A stretch of 64,000 nt of DNA, from assembly GCA_017948555.1 (NCBI GenBank), contig JAFMYY010000001.1:372001-436000 (forward strand). Reading direction: 5' to 3'. A program made the position numbers and the translations under genes. Positions 17,320-26,060 of the stretch are shown here, piece by piece (position 1 is the first letter of the stretch; the number at the start of each line of letters is the position of its first letter). The notes below the pieces were generated by a model that saw nothing but the letters and a program-made list of their open reading frames with translations, was not told the DNA's origin and did no database searches. The DNA comes from Cesiribacteraceae bacterium YIM B00369 (lineage in GTDB: Bacteria; Bacteroidota; Bacteroidia; Cytophagales; Cyclobacteriaceae).

Positions 17320-18009
17320 TCAGCGGATTACAGGCCTTACATTTTCCAGAGGTACAGTGGCGGAGGGGTGGAGGAAAGGAAAAATATCATCCGATCCTTC
17401 CCCTGTCTGCCAGCTTATATGAATGGTTTCATGTAAACTGTTGATGGGAATAATGATGGTATTTTCAGATTGAATTTCGCTGAGTTCATACCCGAAAAGC
17501 AGTCTTGCCGGTTGGTTTACGCGTATAAAGCCCCGCGACTGGTCATTTTCCCATTGATTAATATGGCGGGGAAGGTATAAAATCCCCTGTTGCTTGTGGC
17601 CTGTAAAAGTATTTGCGTAGCGGACAAAAGCTTTCAGGTTAGGGGTAATAGCATTTATAAAGAAATCTGAATGAAATTTGGCCTCTTCTATGGTGAGTAC
17701 CCAGCTGCCCTGGTAGCCCCTGTATGCGGCAAGGCAGCCGGCAGTGAGCAGGCTTAGCGTAAGCCATGGGTTGTAAAAAAGTTTCATGATTGCTACCAGG
17801 CTCAGGCTTGCCGCAATCCCGCCAATTACAAGTGGCAGCATAAGTTTCCGGTGGTTAAAACTGATGCGCGTTATGTTCTTTAATGGAAATACCTTAAGCT
17901 GGCCCTTGTATACAAGCTGCAGATATTCCTGGTTCAGCCACATTTTATTCTGTTCATTTCCCGCTTCGTGCAGGTAAACAGTGGCAATGGCAGACGGAAC
18001 TTCTTGCAT
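17320..18009 (-). CDS. Hypothetical protein with two membrane helices
   Basis: 229 residues, not recognised. A ~55-residue N-terminal region (KMWLNQEYLQLVYKGQLKVF) with a PH-like feel precedes a helical hairpin at ~58-95 (LMLPLVIGGIAASLSLVAIM, NPWLTLSLLTAGCLAAYRGY). The C-terminal ~130 residues are soluble, beta-rich and Trp-containing. It ends 6 bp from the stop of the convergent aconitase gene and is divergent from pyrF. No catalytic motif visible. Confidence 0.75.
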   Translation of the reverse strand: MQEVPSAIATVYLHEAGNEQNKMWLNQEYLQLVYKGQLKVFPLKNITRISFNHRKLMLPLVIGGIAASLSLVAIMKLFYNPWLTLSLLTAGCLAAYRGYQGSWVLTIEEAKFHSDFFINAITPNLKAFVRYANTFTGHKQQGILYLPRHINQWENDQSRGFIRVNQPARLLFGYELSEIQSENTIIIPINSLHETIHISWQTGEGSDDIFPFLHPSATVPLENVRPVIR

Positions 18010-18238
18010 ATTGTTGTTGATTAAGAGCAGGATCCCTGCCCTGAAATTTTGCTGAACTGAACGTAAACTGAAAAGCAGGAAGTTACAAAGGTAAATTGAA
18101 TTCCTGAATATTTTCCGGGGCTAAAGTGTTGCGGATCCGGTTTCTTACAATTTTGTAAGAGATGCCTTCTTTCAAAGCCGGAGCGTAAAAATAAACCGAA
18201 AGTGGTGCTCAAAATAAAAGCTTTTTCTAATTTTAAGC

Positions 18239-19054
18239 ATGACATACCAGGAACTTTACGAAAACATACTCCGCAAGCGGTCCTACCTGTGTGTAGGGCT
18301 GGATACGGACCCGACAAAACTCCCTAAACATCTGTTAAAGCACGAAAACCCGGTACTTGAATTTAACAGGCAGATTATAGAAGCAACAGCGCCCTATTGT
18401 GTGGCCTACAAACCAAATACTGCTTTTTATGAAGCTGGCGGAGCTGCAGGCTGGCAAACACTGCAGGATACCCTTCAGTACATCTCACCCGATCATTTTA
18501 CTATTGCCGATGCCAAGCGCGGCGATATTGGAAACACCTCAAAGTTATATGCCAGGGCATTCTTTGAGCAAATGAACTTTGATTCTATAACAGTAGCTCC
18601 TTATATGGGTGCTGATTCTGTACAGCCGTTCCTGGATTTTACAGGAAAATGGGTGATTTTGCTGGCACTTACCTCAAATTCCGGAAGCCAGGACTTTCAG
18701 GTGCTGAAGTATGAGGATGAACGCCTGTATGAAAAAGTAATAAAAACAGCTAATCTGTGGGGATCGGAAGAGGAGTTAATGTTTGTGGTAGGAGCTACCC
18801 AGGCACAGGAACTGGAAAACATACGTAAAATAGCTCCAAAAAACTTTTTGCTGGTGCCGGGAGTAGGTGCCCAGGGCGGTAGTCTGGAGGAAGTTTCCAT
18901 GTACGGGATGAACAGCCACTGTGGCTTACTGGTAAATGCCAGCCGCAGCATTTTGTATGCTTCCGATGGAGAGGATTTTGCAGAAGCTGCTGCCCGTGAA
19001 GCGGAAAAGCTGCAGGAAAAAATGAGCCGCTACCTCGAAAAATACCTGCCCTGA
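18239..19054 (+). CDS. pyrF: Orotidine 5'-phosphate decarboxylase (long type)
   Basis: 271 residues, matching the longer PyrF type. [19 protein letters not shown], the catalytic [15 protein letters not shown] (Asp-Lys-Asp charge network) and the phosphate-binding [11 protein letters not shown] and [12 protein letters not shown] are all present. It decarboxylates OMP to UMP, the last step of de novo pyrimidine synthesis. No other pyr gene is adjacent, so it is a stand-alone locus, as is common in this phylum. Confidence 0.96.
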   Translation: MTYQELYENILRKRSYLCVGLDTDPTKLPKHLLKHENPVLEFNRQIIEATAPYCVAYKPNTAFYEAGGAAGWQTLQDTLQYISPDHFTIADAKRGDIGNTSKLYARAFFEQMNFDSITVAPYMGADSVQPFLDFTGKWVILLALTSNSGSQDFQVLKYEDERLYEKVIKTANLWGSEEELMFVVGATQAQELENIRKIAPKNFLLVPGVGAQGGSLEEVSMYGMNSHCGLLVNASRSILYASDGEDFAEAAAREAEKLQEKMSRYLEKYLP

Positions 19055-19184
19055 TAAGTTAAAGAATCTTTGCCGGCAATTCAGCGCATTTTTGTCTGCC
19101 AGTGAGTGATCTTCAGAAAGCAGATCCGGTTTTTTTTATTACAAGACAACAGATTAAAGACAGGATTAATCCCGGTTCTTAATT

Positions 19185-20438
19185 ATGGAGGAAACCTTTG
19201 TACATTTTATATGGCAGTATCAGTACTTTAGCAGGCATAACTTTGTAACAACCGAAGAAGAGCCTGTGGTAGTGCTGCGGCAGGGAATGTACAACCGCCA
19301 GGATTGCGGACCTGATTTTAAAGGAGTAAAGCTGCAAATTGGAGGAATAGACTGGTTCGGCGATGTGGAAATACACCTGCGGACCACTGACTGGCAACGC
19401 CACCAGCATCAGCTTGATGCTGCCTATAACAGCGTAATTCTGCATGTGGTGTGGGAGAGCGACGGCACAGCTTACCGCCAGGATGGAACAAAAATTCCTG
19501 AAGTGGAGCTGAAAAGCAGGGTGGAGGGGCATATGCTGGAGCAATACAGGCACCTTATGCAAAGCCCTTATGCTATACCCTGTGCTGCGGGCTTTCAGGA
19601 AACAAGTTCTCTTTCCAGAATTTCTATGCTGGATAATGCGCTTATGCAAAGGCTTAAGCGGAAAGCTGCCGGAATTCTGGAGTGGGTGGAGCAATCGGAG
19701 GGCGATTGGGAAACAGCAGCTTACTGGCTGATGGCCCAAAACTTTGGGTTTAAGAAAAACAGTGACTCCATGCTTACCCTTGCCCGCAGACTTCCCCTGC
19801 AGTTGCTGGCAAAACACAGGCAGCAGCCGGTACAGCAGGAAGCGCTGCTTTTCGGTATGGCCGGTTTTCTGGAACAAGGGGGGGGCGGAGACAATGCTTA
19901 CCTGAACCTGCTCCACAGGGAATGGGAATTCCTTTCGCAGAAATACCAGTTAAATGCTAAGGCAATGCAGCGGCAGGAGTGGAAGTTCCTCCGTATGCGC
20001 CCCTCAAATTTTCCCACTGTAAGGCTGGCACAGCTGGCGGCCCTGCTCCAGTCTCAGCATCACCTCTTCAGCCTGTTCAGCAGTGAAAGACCAGTGGATG
20101 AACTAATCAAAATCCTCCGCACCCCCCAGTCAGCTTACTGGCAAAAGCATTACGATACCGGAAAAGCTTCAAAATCAAAAATGCCTGCCCTCGGTCTCTC
20201 CAGCGCGCATAACCTGCTTATAAATACAGCGGCGCCTCTCCTTGCTGCCTATGGTATTTATAGCGACAAGGAAAGTCTGATTGACAGGGGTATACAACTT
20301 TTACAACAATTGCCTGCAGAGTCGAATAATATAATAAGGGAGTGGGGAGCGGCAGGGCTGGTGCCGCAAAATGCTTATGACAGCCAGGCAATAATTGAAC
20401 AGTATAATGAATTCTGTCAGAAAAAGAAGTGCCTTTAA
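19185..20438 (+). CDS. DUF2851 family protein
   Basis: 417 residues. The N-terminal signature MEETFVHFIWQYQYF, GPDFKGVKLQIGGIDWFGDVEIH and RTTDWQRHQHQLDAAYNSVI is typical of DUF2851, a family found in Bacteroidota. The acidic GPDF/DVEIH core followed by VILHVVWE recalls a nuclease-like fold, but this is impression only. The C-terminal half is helical (FLRMRPSNFPTVRLAQLAAL). No signal peptide, so cytoplasmic. The next gene, 41 bp downstream, may be co-transcribed. Function unknown. Confidence 0.92.
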   Translation: MEETFVHFIWQYQYFSRHNFVTTEEEPVVVLRQGMYNRQDCGPDFKGVKLQIGGIDWFGDVEIHLRTTDWQRHQHQLDAAYNSVILHVVWESDGTAYRQDGTKIPEVELKSRVEGHMLEQYRHLMQSPYAIPCAAGFQETSSLSRISMLDNALMQRLKRKAAGILEWVEQSEGDWETAAYWLMAQNFGFKKNSDSMLTLARRLPLQLLAKHRQQPVQQEALLFGMAGFLEQGGGGDNAYLNLLHREWEFLSQKYQLNAKAMQRQEWKFLRMRPSNFPTVRLAQLAALLQSQHHLFSLFSSERPVDELIKILRTPQSAYWQKHYDTGKASKSKMPALGLSSAHNLLINTAAPLLAAYGIYSDKESLIDRGIQLLQQLPAESNNIIREWGAAGLVPQNAYDSQAIIEQYNEFCQKKKCL

Positions 20439-20479
20439 TGCACCGTTGGCCTTGAGCTTTTAAAAAGAAAAGAAATTTA

Positions 20480-21751
20480 ATGGCTCTCAGTTTTTTTCAT
20501 TTCCTTCTGCTGGGGTGGCTGTCCTGGCAGGCTTACAGGAGGTTTATAAATTCTCCTGTGCGCCTGTATTATTTTCCTGCCCTTGGCCTTAAGTTATTTG
20601 CAGGTATTGCTTCAGGCTTACTTTATTACCTTTATTACGGTGGTGGCGATACCATTAATTATCATCACGATGCATCAGAATTAGCCTCACTTGCACTAAA
20701 CGATCTGTCCGCTTATATAAAGGTAATGGCCGGAGGGGAGGCAGAGCAGCTTTCCCTGATTTACAGTCAGGAGGTAAGGGCCCTTCTTGCAGCTAAAATT
20801 TTCAGTGTTTTTTATCTGTTTACCGGCAGTAACTATTGGGTTACGGCCTGCTATGTTTCCTTTTTGTCTTTTCTGTGCCTTTGCCTCCTGGTGCACCGGC
20901 TTGTAAAGGGCCGGCCTGAAATGCGTAAGCCGGCTGCCATTGCCTTCCTGGTATGGCCATCTTTTGTATTCTGGACCAGTGGGCTGTTAAAGGAAAGCCT
21001 GGCCATGGTATGTATTGCCTTTATTGTTGCTGCGGTATTACCTTATTTGCAGGAGGGGAAAAAAATACCCCGGCTGGAAGCAGGGGTATCAGTTTTATTG
21101 TTTATTCTCCTCTGGAAGCTTAAATATTATTATGCAGCCCTTCTGGGGCCAGTTTTGGTTTGCCTGCTGGTGGTGCTGTGGATGGGGAGAAATTTTGCTA
21201 TGAAACAGGTATGGATGTGGTGCACTTTTATTCTCTTTTTAGCAGGAGGGATACTGCTGGCAACCCAGCTGCATCCGAATTTATACCTCAGCCGCTTTCT
21301 TGCTGTGTGGGTGGAAAACTACTATTTGATTGTAGCGGCCTCATCGGATGGAGGGTATGTGGTTTACGATCAGCTGGAGGCTGGATGGGGATCTGTATTG
21401 CAGAATGCTCCGGAGGCTATAGCAGCAGGCTTGTATGCCCCCTTAATTTCAGCTGATTTTACAAACCCTGTAAAACTGATCGCTATAGCTGAAAATTTAT
21501 TGCTGCTGATTTTATCCCTGATTGGCATAACGGGCTGGATTCTGGAAAAAAAAGGGAATCTGTCGCTGCCTGCTTTCGCTGTTATTATATATGTAGTTGC
21601 CTTTGCCCTTGTTATAGGCATTGCAGCACCTAATTATGGTACTCTTTCAAGGTACAGGATCAGTTATCAACCTTTTTTTGTGCTGCTGATCCTTACGGGC
21701 TGCCAGTACTTTATCAGGTGGTTGCAAGGGGAAAGGGGAGAAACGTCTTAA
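20480..21751 (+). CDS. Polytopic membrane protein, unknown (GT-C/polymerase-like topology)
   Basis: 423 residues with roughly ten hydrophobic helices. A polar, charged loop after the second helix (YYGGGDTINYHHDASELASL) has the Asp/His content seen in extracytoplasmic loops of GT-C glycosyltransferases and polysaccharide polymerases. WPSFVFWTSGLLKESLAM is a conserved-looking segment between helices. It sits between DUF2851 and a NeuD-like acyltransferase, which hints at surface glycan work, but no family can be named with confidence. Confidence 0.75.
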   Translation: MALSFFHFLLLGWLSWQAYRRFINSPVRLYYFPALGLKLFAGIASGLLYYLYYGGGDTINYHHDASELASLALNDLSAYIKVMAGGEAEQLSLIYSQEVRALLAAKIFSVFYLFTGSNYWVTACYVSFLSFLCLCLLVHRLVKGRPEMRKPAAIAFLVWPSFVFWTSGLLKESLAMVCIAFIVAAVLPYLQEGKKIPRLEAGVSVLLFILLWKLKYYYAALLGPVLVCLLVVLWMGRNFAMKQVWMWCTFILFLAGGILLATQLHPNLYLSRFLAVWVENYYLIVAASSDGGYVVYDQLEAGWGSVLQNAPEAIAAGLYAPLISADFTNPVKLIAIAENLLLLILSLIGITGWILEKKGNLSLPAFAVIIYVVAFALVIGIAAPNYGTLSRYRISYQPFFVLLILTGCQYFIRWLQGERGETS

Positions 21752-21763
21752 TTTAAGATCCTG

Positions 21764-21794
21764 TTGAAGATAATAAGCAATAAATGTACCTTTG
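21764..21794 (+). promoter_or_regulatory. Predicted Bacteroidota promoter for the NeuD-like gene
   Basis: TACCTTTG (21787-21794) matches the -7 box TAnnTTTG; TTG at 21764-21766 lies 20 bases upstream at the -33 position. This gives a ~110-base leader. Confidence 0.5.
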
Positions 21795-21911
21795 CAAATA
21801 ATAAATTGGCGGGTAGTGACAGCTGATATACATTGATAATAAACCGGACAAAGTTTAATTATCCTGTATAATCTTATTACGGACAACTGCCAATGAACAA
21901 AAATAACAAAA

Positions 21912-22550
21912 ATGGATAAACCTGTAATGATACTGGGCACTGGCGGAATTGGCCGGGCAGCTCTGGAAATATTTCAAACTAATGGGGTAGTGGTATATGG
22001 TTTCCTTGACGATGATGAAAAAGAGCATGGCAAGGAAATTGACACTGTTCCTGTGCTGGGTAAAACCGATGATGATGGCTACCTGAAGCTGATCGGAAAA
22101 AAATGTGAGGCTTTTATTGCCGCAGATGAAAACTCTTACCGCCACAGCCTGGTGGAATTGTTGCAGGAACGCCGGAAAATGCAGCCGGTGAACGCTGTGC
22201 ACGAAACTTCTGTTATAGCAAAGTCGGCATTTATAGGGCATGGCAACTTTATAAACCAGCATGCAAAAATCGGAGCAGGCGCCGAAGTGGGCAGCCACTG
22301 CATTTTGCATAGTGGAGCATTACTGGATTTTAACGTAAAGCTCGGCGACTTTGTGCAAATAGGAGCCGGAGCTGTCGTAGGCAGCGGAGTTACTATTGAA
22401 GAAGGTGCTTTTATAGGTTCCGGGGTTACGGTAGTATCAGGTGTAACCATTGGGAAAAATGCCCGTGTTGGGGCCGGCTCTGTTGTTATCAGCGATGTAA
22501 AAGCGAAAGAAACTGTATTCGGCAACCCCGCGCAGCCAATTAAGAAATGA
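21912..22550 (+). CDS. NeuD/PglD-like sugar O/N-acyltransferase
   Basis: 212 residues. An N-terminal Rossmann-like PglD_N domain (MILGTGGIGRAALEIF, YGFLDDDEKEHGK) is followed by a left-handed beta-helix of hexapeptide repeats (IGHGNFINQHAKIGAGAEVG, VGSGVTIEEGAFIGSGVTVV) and a GNPAQPIKK tail. This two-domain layout is that of NeuD, PglD and PerB, which acetylate amino sugars using acetyl-CoA. The trimer active-site His may be in NQHAKIG. The preceding membrane protein supports a role in surface glycan modification; substrate unknown. Confidence 0.9.
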   Translation: MDKPVMILGTGGIGRAALEIFQTNGVVVYGFLDDDEKEHGKEIDTVPVLGKTDDDGYLKLIGKKCEAFIAADENSYRHSLVELLQERRKMQPVNAVHETSVIAKSAFIGHGNFINQHAKIGAGAEVGSHCILHSGALLDFNVKLGDFVQIGAGAVVGSGVTIEEGAFIGSGVTVVSGVTIGKNARVGAGSVVISDVKAKETVFGNPAQPIKK

Positions 22551-22681
22551 TAGAATGATAGAATGATAGAATGATAGAATGATATTTCTTTAGTAGTAAG
22601 GTCTAATATTCTATCATTCACTCATTCTATCATTCAAAATTTCTCCAGTCTCAAGACTCACGACTTAATACTCAATACTAA
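22547..22681. repeat. Intergenic simple-repeat element with inverted arms
   Basis: Four perfect copies plus a partial copy of an 8-bp unit (ATGATAGA) run from the stop codon of the previous gene to 22584. After ~23 bases the reverse complement appears as ATTCTATCATTC-ACTC-ATTCTATCATTC followed by AAAATT (22608-22642), so the RNA could fold into a long hairpin. Next to it is a GTCTCAAGACTCACGACTTA stretch (22650-22669). Related arms recur at 31831-31925 and 45439-45474. Confidence 0.85.
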
Positions 22682-22721
22682 AAAAATAACACCCTGTCTG
22701 AAGCAGGAAACAGTTATTATT

Positions 22722-23666
22722 ATGGAAAAATACAACATACTACTCTACTACTGCTATTCGCATATTGAGGACCCTGAGGCATTCAGGGAAGAACACCATC
22801 GTTTTTGCCTTGAGCACCGCATACTTGGGCGTATTATTGTTGCCGAAGAAGGACTTAATGGTACGGTAAGCGGCCTTGAAGAAGATTGCAAAGCTTATAT
22901 GGCTCACTTAAAAGCAGACCCCCGTTTTGCTTCCATCGATTTTAAGGTGGAGGAAAATGATAAGCATGCTTTCCAAAAGCTGCATGTCAGGGTAAAACCG
23001 GAAATTGTACACTCAAGTCTGCGGCACATAAAACCAACCGAACGTACCGGACAGCACCTGAGCCCTGAAGAGTTTAAAAAACTGAAAGACGCTGAGGATG
23101 TGGTGGTACTCGATGTGCGCTCCAATTATGAGCACATGATGGGGAAATTTAAAAATGCAGTTACCCTTGATATTGAGAACTTCCGCGATTTTCCTGAAAA
23201 GATAAAGGAGATGGAGCAGGAGTTAAAAGGTAAAAAGATTCTTACTTATTGTACCGGAGGAATTAAATGCGAAAAAGCATCGGCATACCTGCTGGAACAG
23301 GGTTTTGAAAATGTGTACCAGCTCCATGGTGGCATTATTAAATACGGAATTGAAGCCGGAGGGGAAGACTTTGAAGGTAAATGCTATGTGTTTGATAACC
23401 GTGTCGCAGTGGATGTTAATAAAGTGAATCCTAAAATTATCTCCACCTGCCATGTTTGCGGAACTATTAGCGGGCGTATGGTAAACTGCGCCAATCCGGT
23501 TTGTAATCTGCATGTTCCTATCTGTGAAAACTGCGGTTGGGAATTGGAAGGAGCCTGTTCTGCTGAGTGTAAAGAGCATCCTGAAAAGCGCCCATATGAC
23601 GGTACAGGCTATTATCAGAAGGAAATGAATGGCTATAATCCCTTCAAAGGCCTGGTTCGTAAATAA
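22722..23666 (+). CDS. trhO: tRNA uridine(34) 5-hydroxylase, rhodanese family
   Basis: 314 residues. The N-terminal domain (ILLYYCYSHIEDPEAFREEH, IVAEEGLNGTVSG) and a rhodanese domain with the active-site loop TYCTGGIKCEKASAYL (Cys177) match the YceA/TrhO family. A C-terminal Cys-rich knuckle (CHVCG, CANPVCN, CENCG, CSAEC) is also characteristic. TrhO makes 5-hydroxyuridine at the tRNA wobble position in an O2-dependent way. It is followed by a strong terminator, so this is a single-gene unit. Confidence 0.95.
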   Translation: MEKYNILLYYCYSHIEDPEAFREEHHRFCLEHRILGRIIVAEEGLNGTVSGLEEDCKAYMAHLKADPRFASIDFKVEENDKHAFQKLHVRVKPEIVHSSLRHIKPTERTGQHLSPEEFKKLKDAEDVVVLDVRSNYEHMMGKFKNAVTLDIENFRDFPEKIKEMEQELKGKKILTYCTGGIKCEKASAYLLEQGFENVYQLHGGIIKYGIEAGGEDFEGKCYVFDNRVAVDVNKVNPKIISTCHVCGTISGRMVNCANPVCNLHVPICENCGWELEGACSAECKEHPEKRPYDGTGYYQKEMNGYNPFKGLVRK

Positions 23667-23690
23667 TTATTTGTAATAGAATTAAAATAT

Positions 23691-23735
23691 AAAAAGAAGC
23701 GCAGAAGGGCTTTTCCCCCGCGCTTCTTTTTTTTA
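23691..23735 (+). terminator. Rho-independent terminator after trhO
   Basis: AGAAGCGC pairs with GCGCTTCT around a 17-base loop, followed by eight or more T residues. Confidence 0.85.
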
Positions 23736-23758
23736 TATTAGGTAAAATTTTTTAATAT

Positions 23759-24616
23759 ATGGCACGCATCTCACCATCTGAACTTGTTCTTAATCCCGAC
23801 TCCAGTGTGTACCACCTGGGGCTTACTCCTGACCAGATTTCTGATACAATAATCACTGTAGGCGACCCTGACAGAGTAAACAAAATAACCCGTCATTTCG
23901 ATAAAATTGAGCATTATGTAAATAAGCGCGAATTTGTTACCCAAACAGGCTATTACCGTAATAAAAGACTTACAGTGTTGAGTACCGGTATGGGAACCGA
24001 CAATATTGAAATTGTAATGATGGAGCTGGACGCCTTGGTAAATATTGACCTCCACCAGCGCACCATTAAAGATGATCATAAGACCCTTAATATTATTCGC
24101 CTGGGGACCTCCGGCAGTCTCCAGCCTGATATTCCTGTGGGGAGCCACCTTGTTTCAGATTATGCAATAGGGATGGATACCCTTATGTTTTTTTATCAGC
24201 TGGTGAATTCCGACGAGGAAACTTTATTCCTTGATGCCATCCATAATACAGGGGAGCTGCCCTTTAAGCCTTATGTGGCACGGGGTTCGCGGAGCCTTCT
24301 GGAAAGAATAGGAAAAGACATGATAAAGGGAAATACTTTAACCAGTCCCGGATTTTATGCTCCCCAGGGCCGGCAGGTAAGAGCTGCTTTGCGCCTTCCA
24401 AATCTGGTGGAAGCATTGAGCCACTTCCGTTATCAGGATATGAGACTTACCAATTTTGAAATGGAAACAGCAGGTTATTATGCTATGGGTAAAATACTTG
24501 GCCACGAAGTGCTGAGTGTTAATGCAATCCTTTCGAACCGGATTTCAAATGAATTTTCTTCCACACCCGAGCTGGTCGTGGAAAGCCTGATTGAGAAAGT
24601 GCTGGACAGAGTCTGA
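23759..24616 (+). CDS. Nucleoside phosphorylase (uridine/purine type)
   Basis: 285 residues. The nucleoside phosphorylase-I fold is shown by DTIITVGDPDRVNKI (phosphate-binding Gly/Asp/Arg), VLSTGMGTDNIEIVMMELDA, IRLGTSGSLQPDIPVGSHLV and the purine/pyrimidine-site segment LTNFEMETAGYYAMG with the ribose-binding Glu-Met-Glu. The enzyme cleaves nucleosides with phosphate to base plus ribose 1-phosphate (salvage). The FEMETAGYY form is seen in uridine phosphorylase-like proteins, so uridine is the first guess. Confidence 0.93.
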   Translation: MARISPSELVLNPDSSVYHLGLTPDQISDTIITVGDPDRVNKITRHFDKIEHYVNKREFVTQTGYYRNKRLTVLSTGMGTDNIEIVMMELDALVNIDLHQRTIKDDHKTLNIIRLGTSGSLQPDIPVGSHLVSDYAIGMDTLMFFYQLVNSDEETLFLDAIHNTGELPFKPYVARGSRSLLERIGKDMIKGNTLTSPGFYAPQGRQVRAALRLPNLVEALSHFRYQDMRLTNFEMETAGYYAMGKILGHEVLSVNAILSNRISNEFSSTPELVVESLIEKVLDRV

Positions 24617-24689
24617 AATTATGAAACGGTATTTTAATAGATAGCAGGATCAGGATATTGAACCGCTGTTGGAGATAACAAACAAAATA

Positions 24690-24730
24690 AAAGAGAGGCC
24701 CTTTTTTACCGGGAAGCCTCTCTTTTTTTA
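24690..24730. terminator. Bidirectional terminator
   Basis: AGAGAGGC pairs with GCCTCTCT; the right side carries a T7 run and the left is A-rich. It lies between two convergent genes and can serve both. Confidence 0.85.
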
Positions 24731-24777
24731 ATTTTCCGGAATGAAATTATTTTAGTATAGTAAAATGTGTCGTGATT

Positions 24778-25614
24778 TTAGCTGCGTGGAATTCCGGGCT
24801 TGTATTCTCCTTTTTTGTTCGGCATGCTTTCCCTGTCTTTTCCAAACCGATTATTGCTGAAGCTCTTCTTTACTTCTATTTTACGGGTGTTGGATTTACT
24901 ATAACCGGATGATTTGATGAAATATGGATCAGTTTTTATGAAAGCCCAAACATACCAAACCATAGCACTCATTATAATCATTTCTCCTCCATCCTCAATC
25001 AGGCCCAGCATACCGTTAATTACTGTTCCGGTTGCTGCAAAATCGTGAAGTAAATCGACTCCCATTCCAAAGCCAACCAGGCCAACAAACAGGATGAATA
25101 AATCCTGGCTTACTATTTTCAGGTCGGCACTTTTGCTTTTGTAGTAAAAATAAAAAAGAGGTATAAATAGCAGTGCACCAAATATGGCGAAAGCAATTAA
25201 TTCGCCGGCAGTGCTTCCCAGGCCAACAAACGGGAGTTTCGGGTCCAGAAATTCACTAAGGCTATAGCCTGCCATTTCATGTAGCTCAAGGCTGTCATCC
25301 AGAAGAATGTAAGTAAAAACTGCCGCCCAGCAATAAAAAAGGGGCTTTTTTAATTTTGTGGCCAGCATGATAAAACAGCCGGCTATAAATGCAGCCTTTA
25401 AGTACTGAAAAGATTCAGCATATCCGAAGTTTTTTGTAACAGAAAAATTCGGGTCATTTATATAGCCTAAAGATTTGAGGGAATGAAGTCCCATGAATAC
25501 AATATCAATAGCCAGCAGAGAAAAGAAAATAATTAGCCCTGCTCTTTGGATATAAAGGTTAAATTTAGTGTCGGCGTATAAAAGCTGCCTTGAGGTTCTG
25601 ATTGACTTCTGCAT
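24778..25614 (-). CDS. Polytopic membrane protein with conserved acidic/His residues in helices, unknown
   Basis: 278 residues with about seven membrane helices, then a ~50-residue basic, disordered tail. Three short motifs in or at helices stand out: LLDDSLELHE, MGVDLLHD and LIEDGGEM. Their Asp, Glu and His residues recall intramembrane metal or redox sites such as those of ceramidase/CREST-type proteins, but no family can be assigned. It is alone, flanked by a bidirectional terminator downstream and a long intergenic region upstream with a TTAACGTTAA palindrome (25719-25728). Confidence 0.75.
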   Translation of the reverse strand: MQKSIRTSRQLLYADTKFNLYIQRAGLIIFFSLLAIDIVFMGLHSLKSLGYINDPNFSVTKNFGYAESFQYLKAAFIAGCFIMLATKLKKPLFYCWAAVFTYILLDDSLELHEMAGYSLSEFLDPKLPFVGLGSTAGELIAFAIFGALLFIPLFYFYYKSKSADLKIVSQDLFILFVGLVGFGMGVDLLHDFAATGTVINGMLGLIEDGGEMIIMSAMVWYVWAFIKTDPYFIKSSGYSKSNTRKIEVKKSFSNNRFGKDRESMPNKKGEYKPGIPRS

Positions 25615-26060
25615 AGGTATTAAGTTTAAAAAAAAAGAAATGCCTGTTTATTTATTACTCCCTTTGTTAAGAAATTGTTACCTGATTTGCGTAGAAAAAA
25701 TATAAAAATTCCATTATGTTAACGTTAAATTAATGGTATATACTAACCGTTTATATGATGTTTTTGAGAAGATGCATTTATGGGCGATTCTGCCAGGACC
25801 AGAAAATGCCGGTATTTAGCTTAAGGAGCCTGCAGGAGGTAAAAGAAGCAGGGTGTAAACTGAGGGAGCAGGTTCTCAGTAAAAAAGCCGGGGGCGCAAA
25901 TATTTTGATAGCCGGAACTGATGGTGTATGGCACGAAATTACAGTACTTTTTTTATAATCGCTGTAGTTTTGTAAGGGAGCTGTGCCGGGCCTCACGCTG
26001 AGGGTACAAATAAGTTGTTTGAAATGTTTTTTTGCCGGTTATGTTTTAACTTATTGAGAA
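25615..26060. other. Intergenic region with one possible small ORF
   Basis: 446 bases between a minus-strand membrane protein and an MFS gene. It holds a perfect TTAACGTTAA palindrome at 25719-25728 and the small ORF listed at 25806-25958. Nothing else recognised. Confidence 0.6.
25806..25958 (+). CDS. Possible small protein (50 residues), unknown
   Basis: An ORF MPVFSLRSLQEVKEAG... with codon choices like its neighbours and a helix-then-strand pattern (LQEVKEAGCKLREQVL; ILIAGTDGVWHEITVLF). In-frame ATG codons also occur at 25755 and 25758. There is no partner gene or clear promoter. Reported because the composition looks coding; it could still be chance. Confidence 0.35.
   Translation: MPVFSLRSLQEVKEAGCKLREQVLSKKAGGANILIAGTDGVWHEITVLFL

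Noticed and set aside
19179-19916. 245-codon minus-strand ORF opposite the DUF2851 gene
   Set aside because: Antisense shadow of a well-supported gene.
25778-25996. 72-codon minus-strand ORF in the 25.6-26.1 kb gap
   Set aside because: Opposes the more plausible plus-strand small ORF and shows no coding features.
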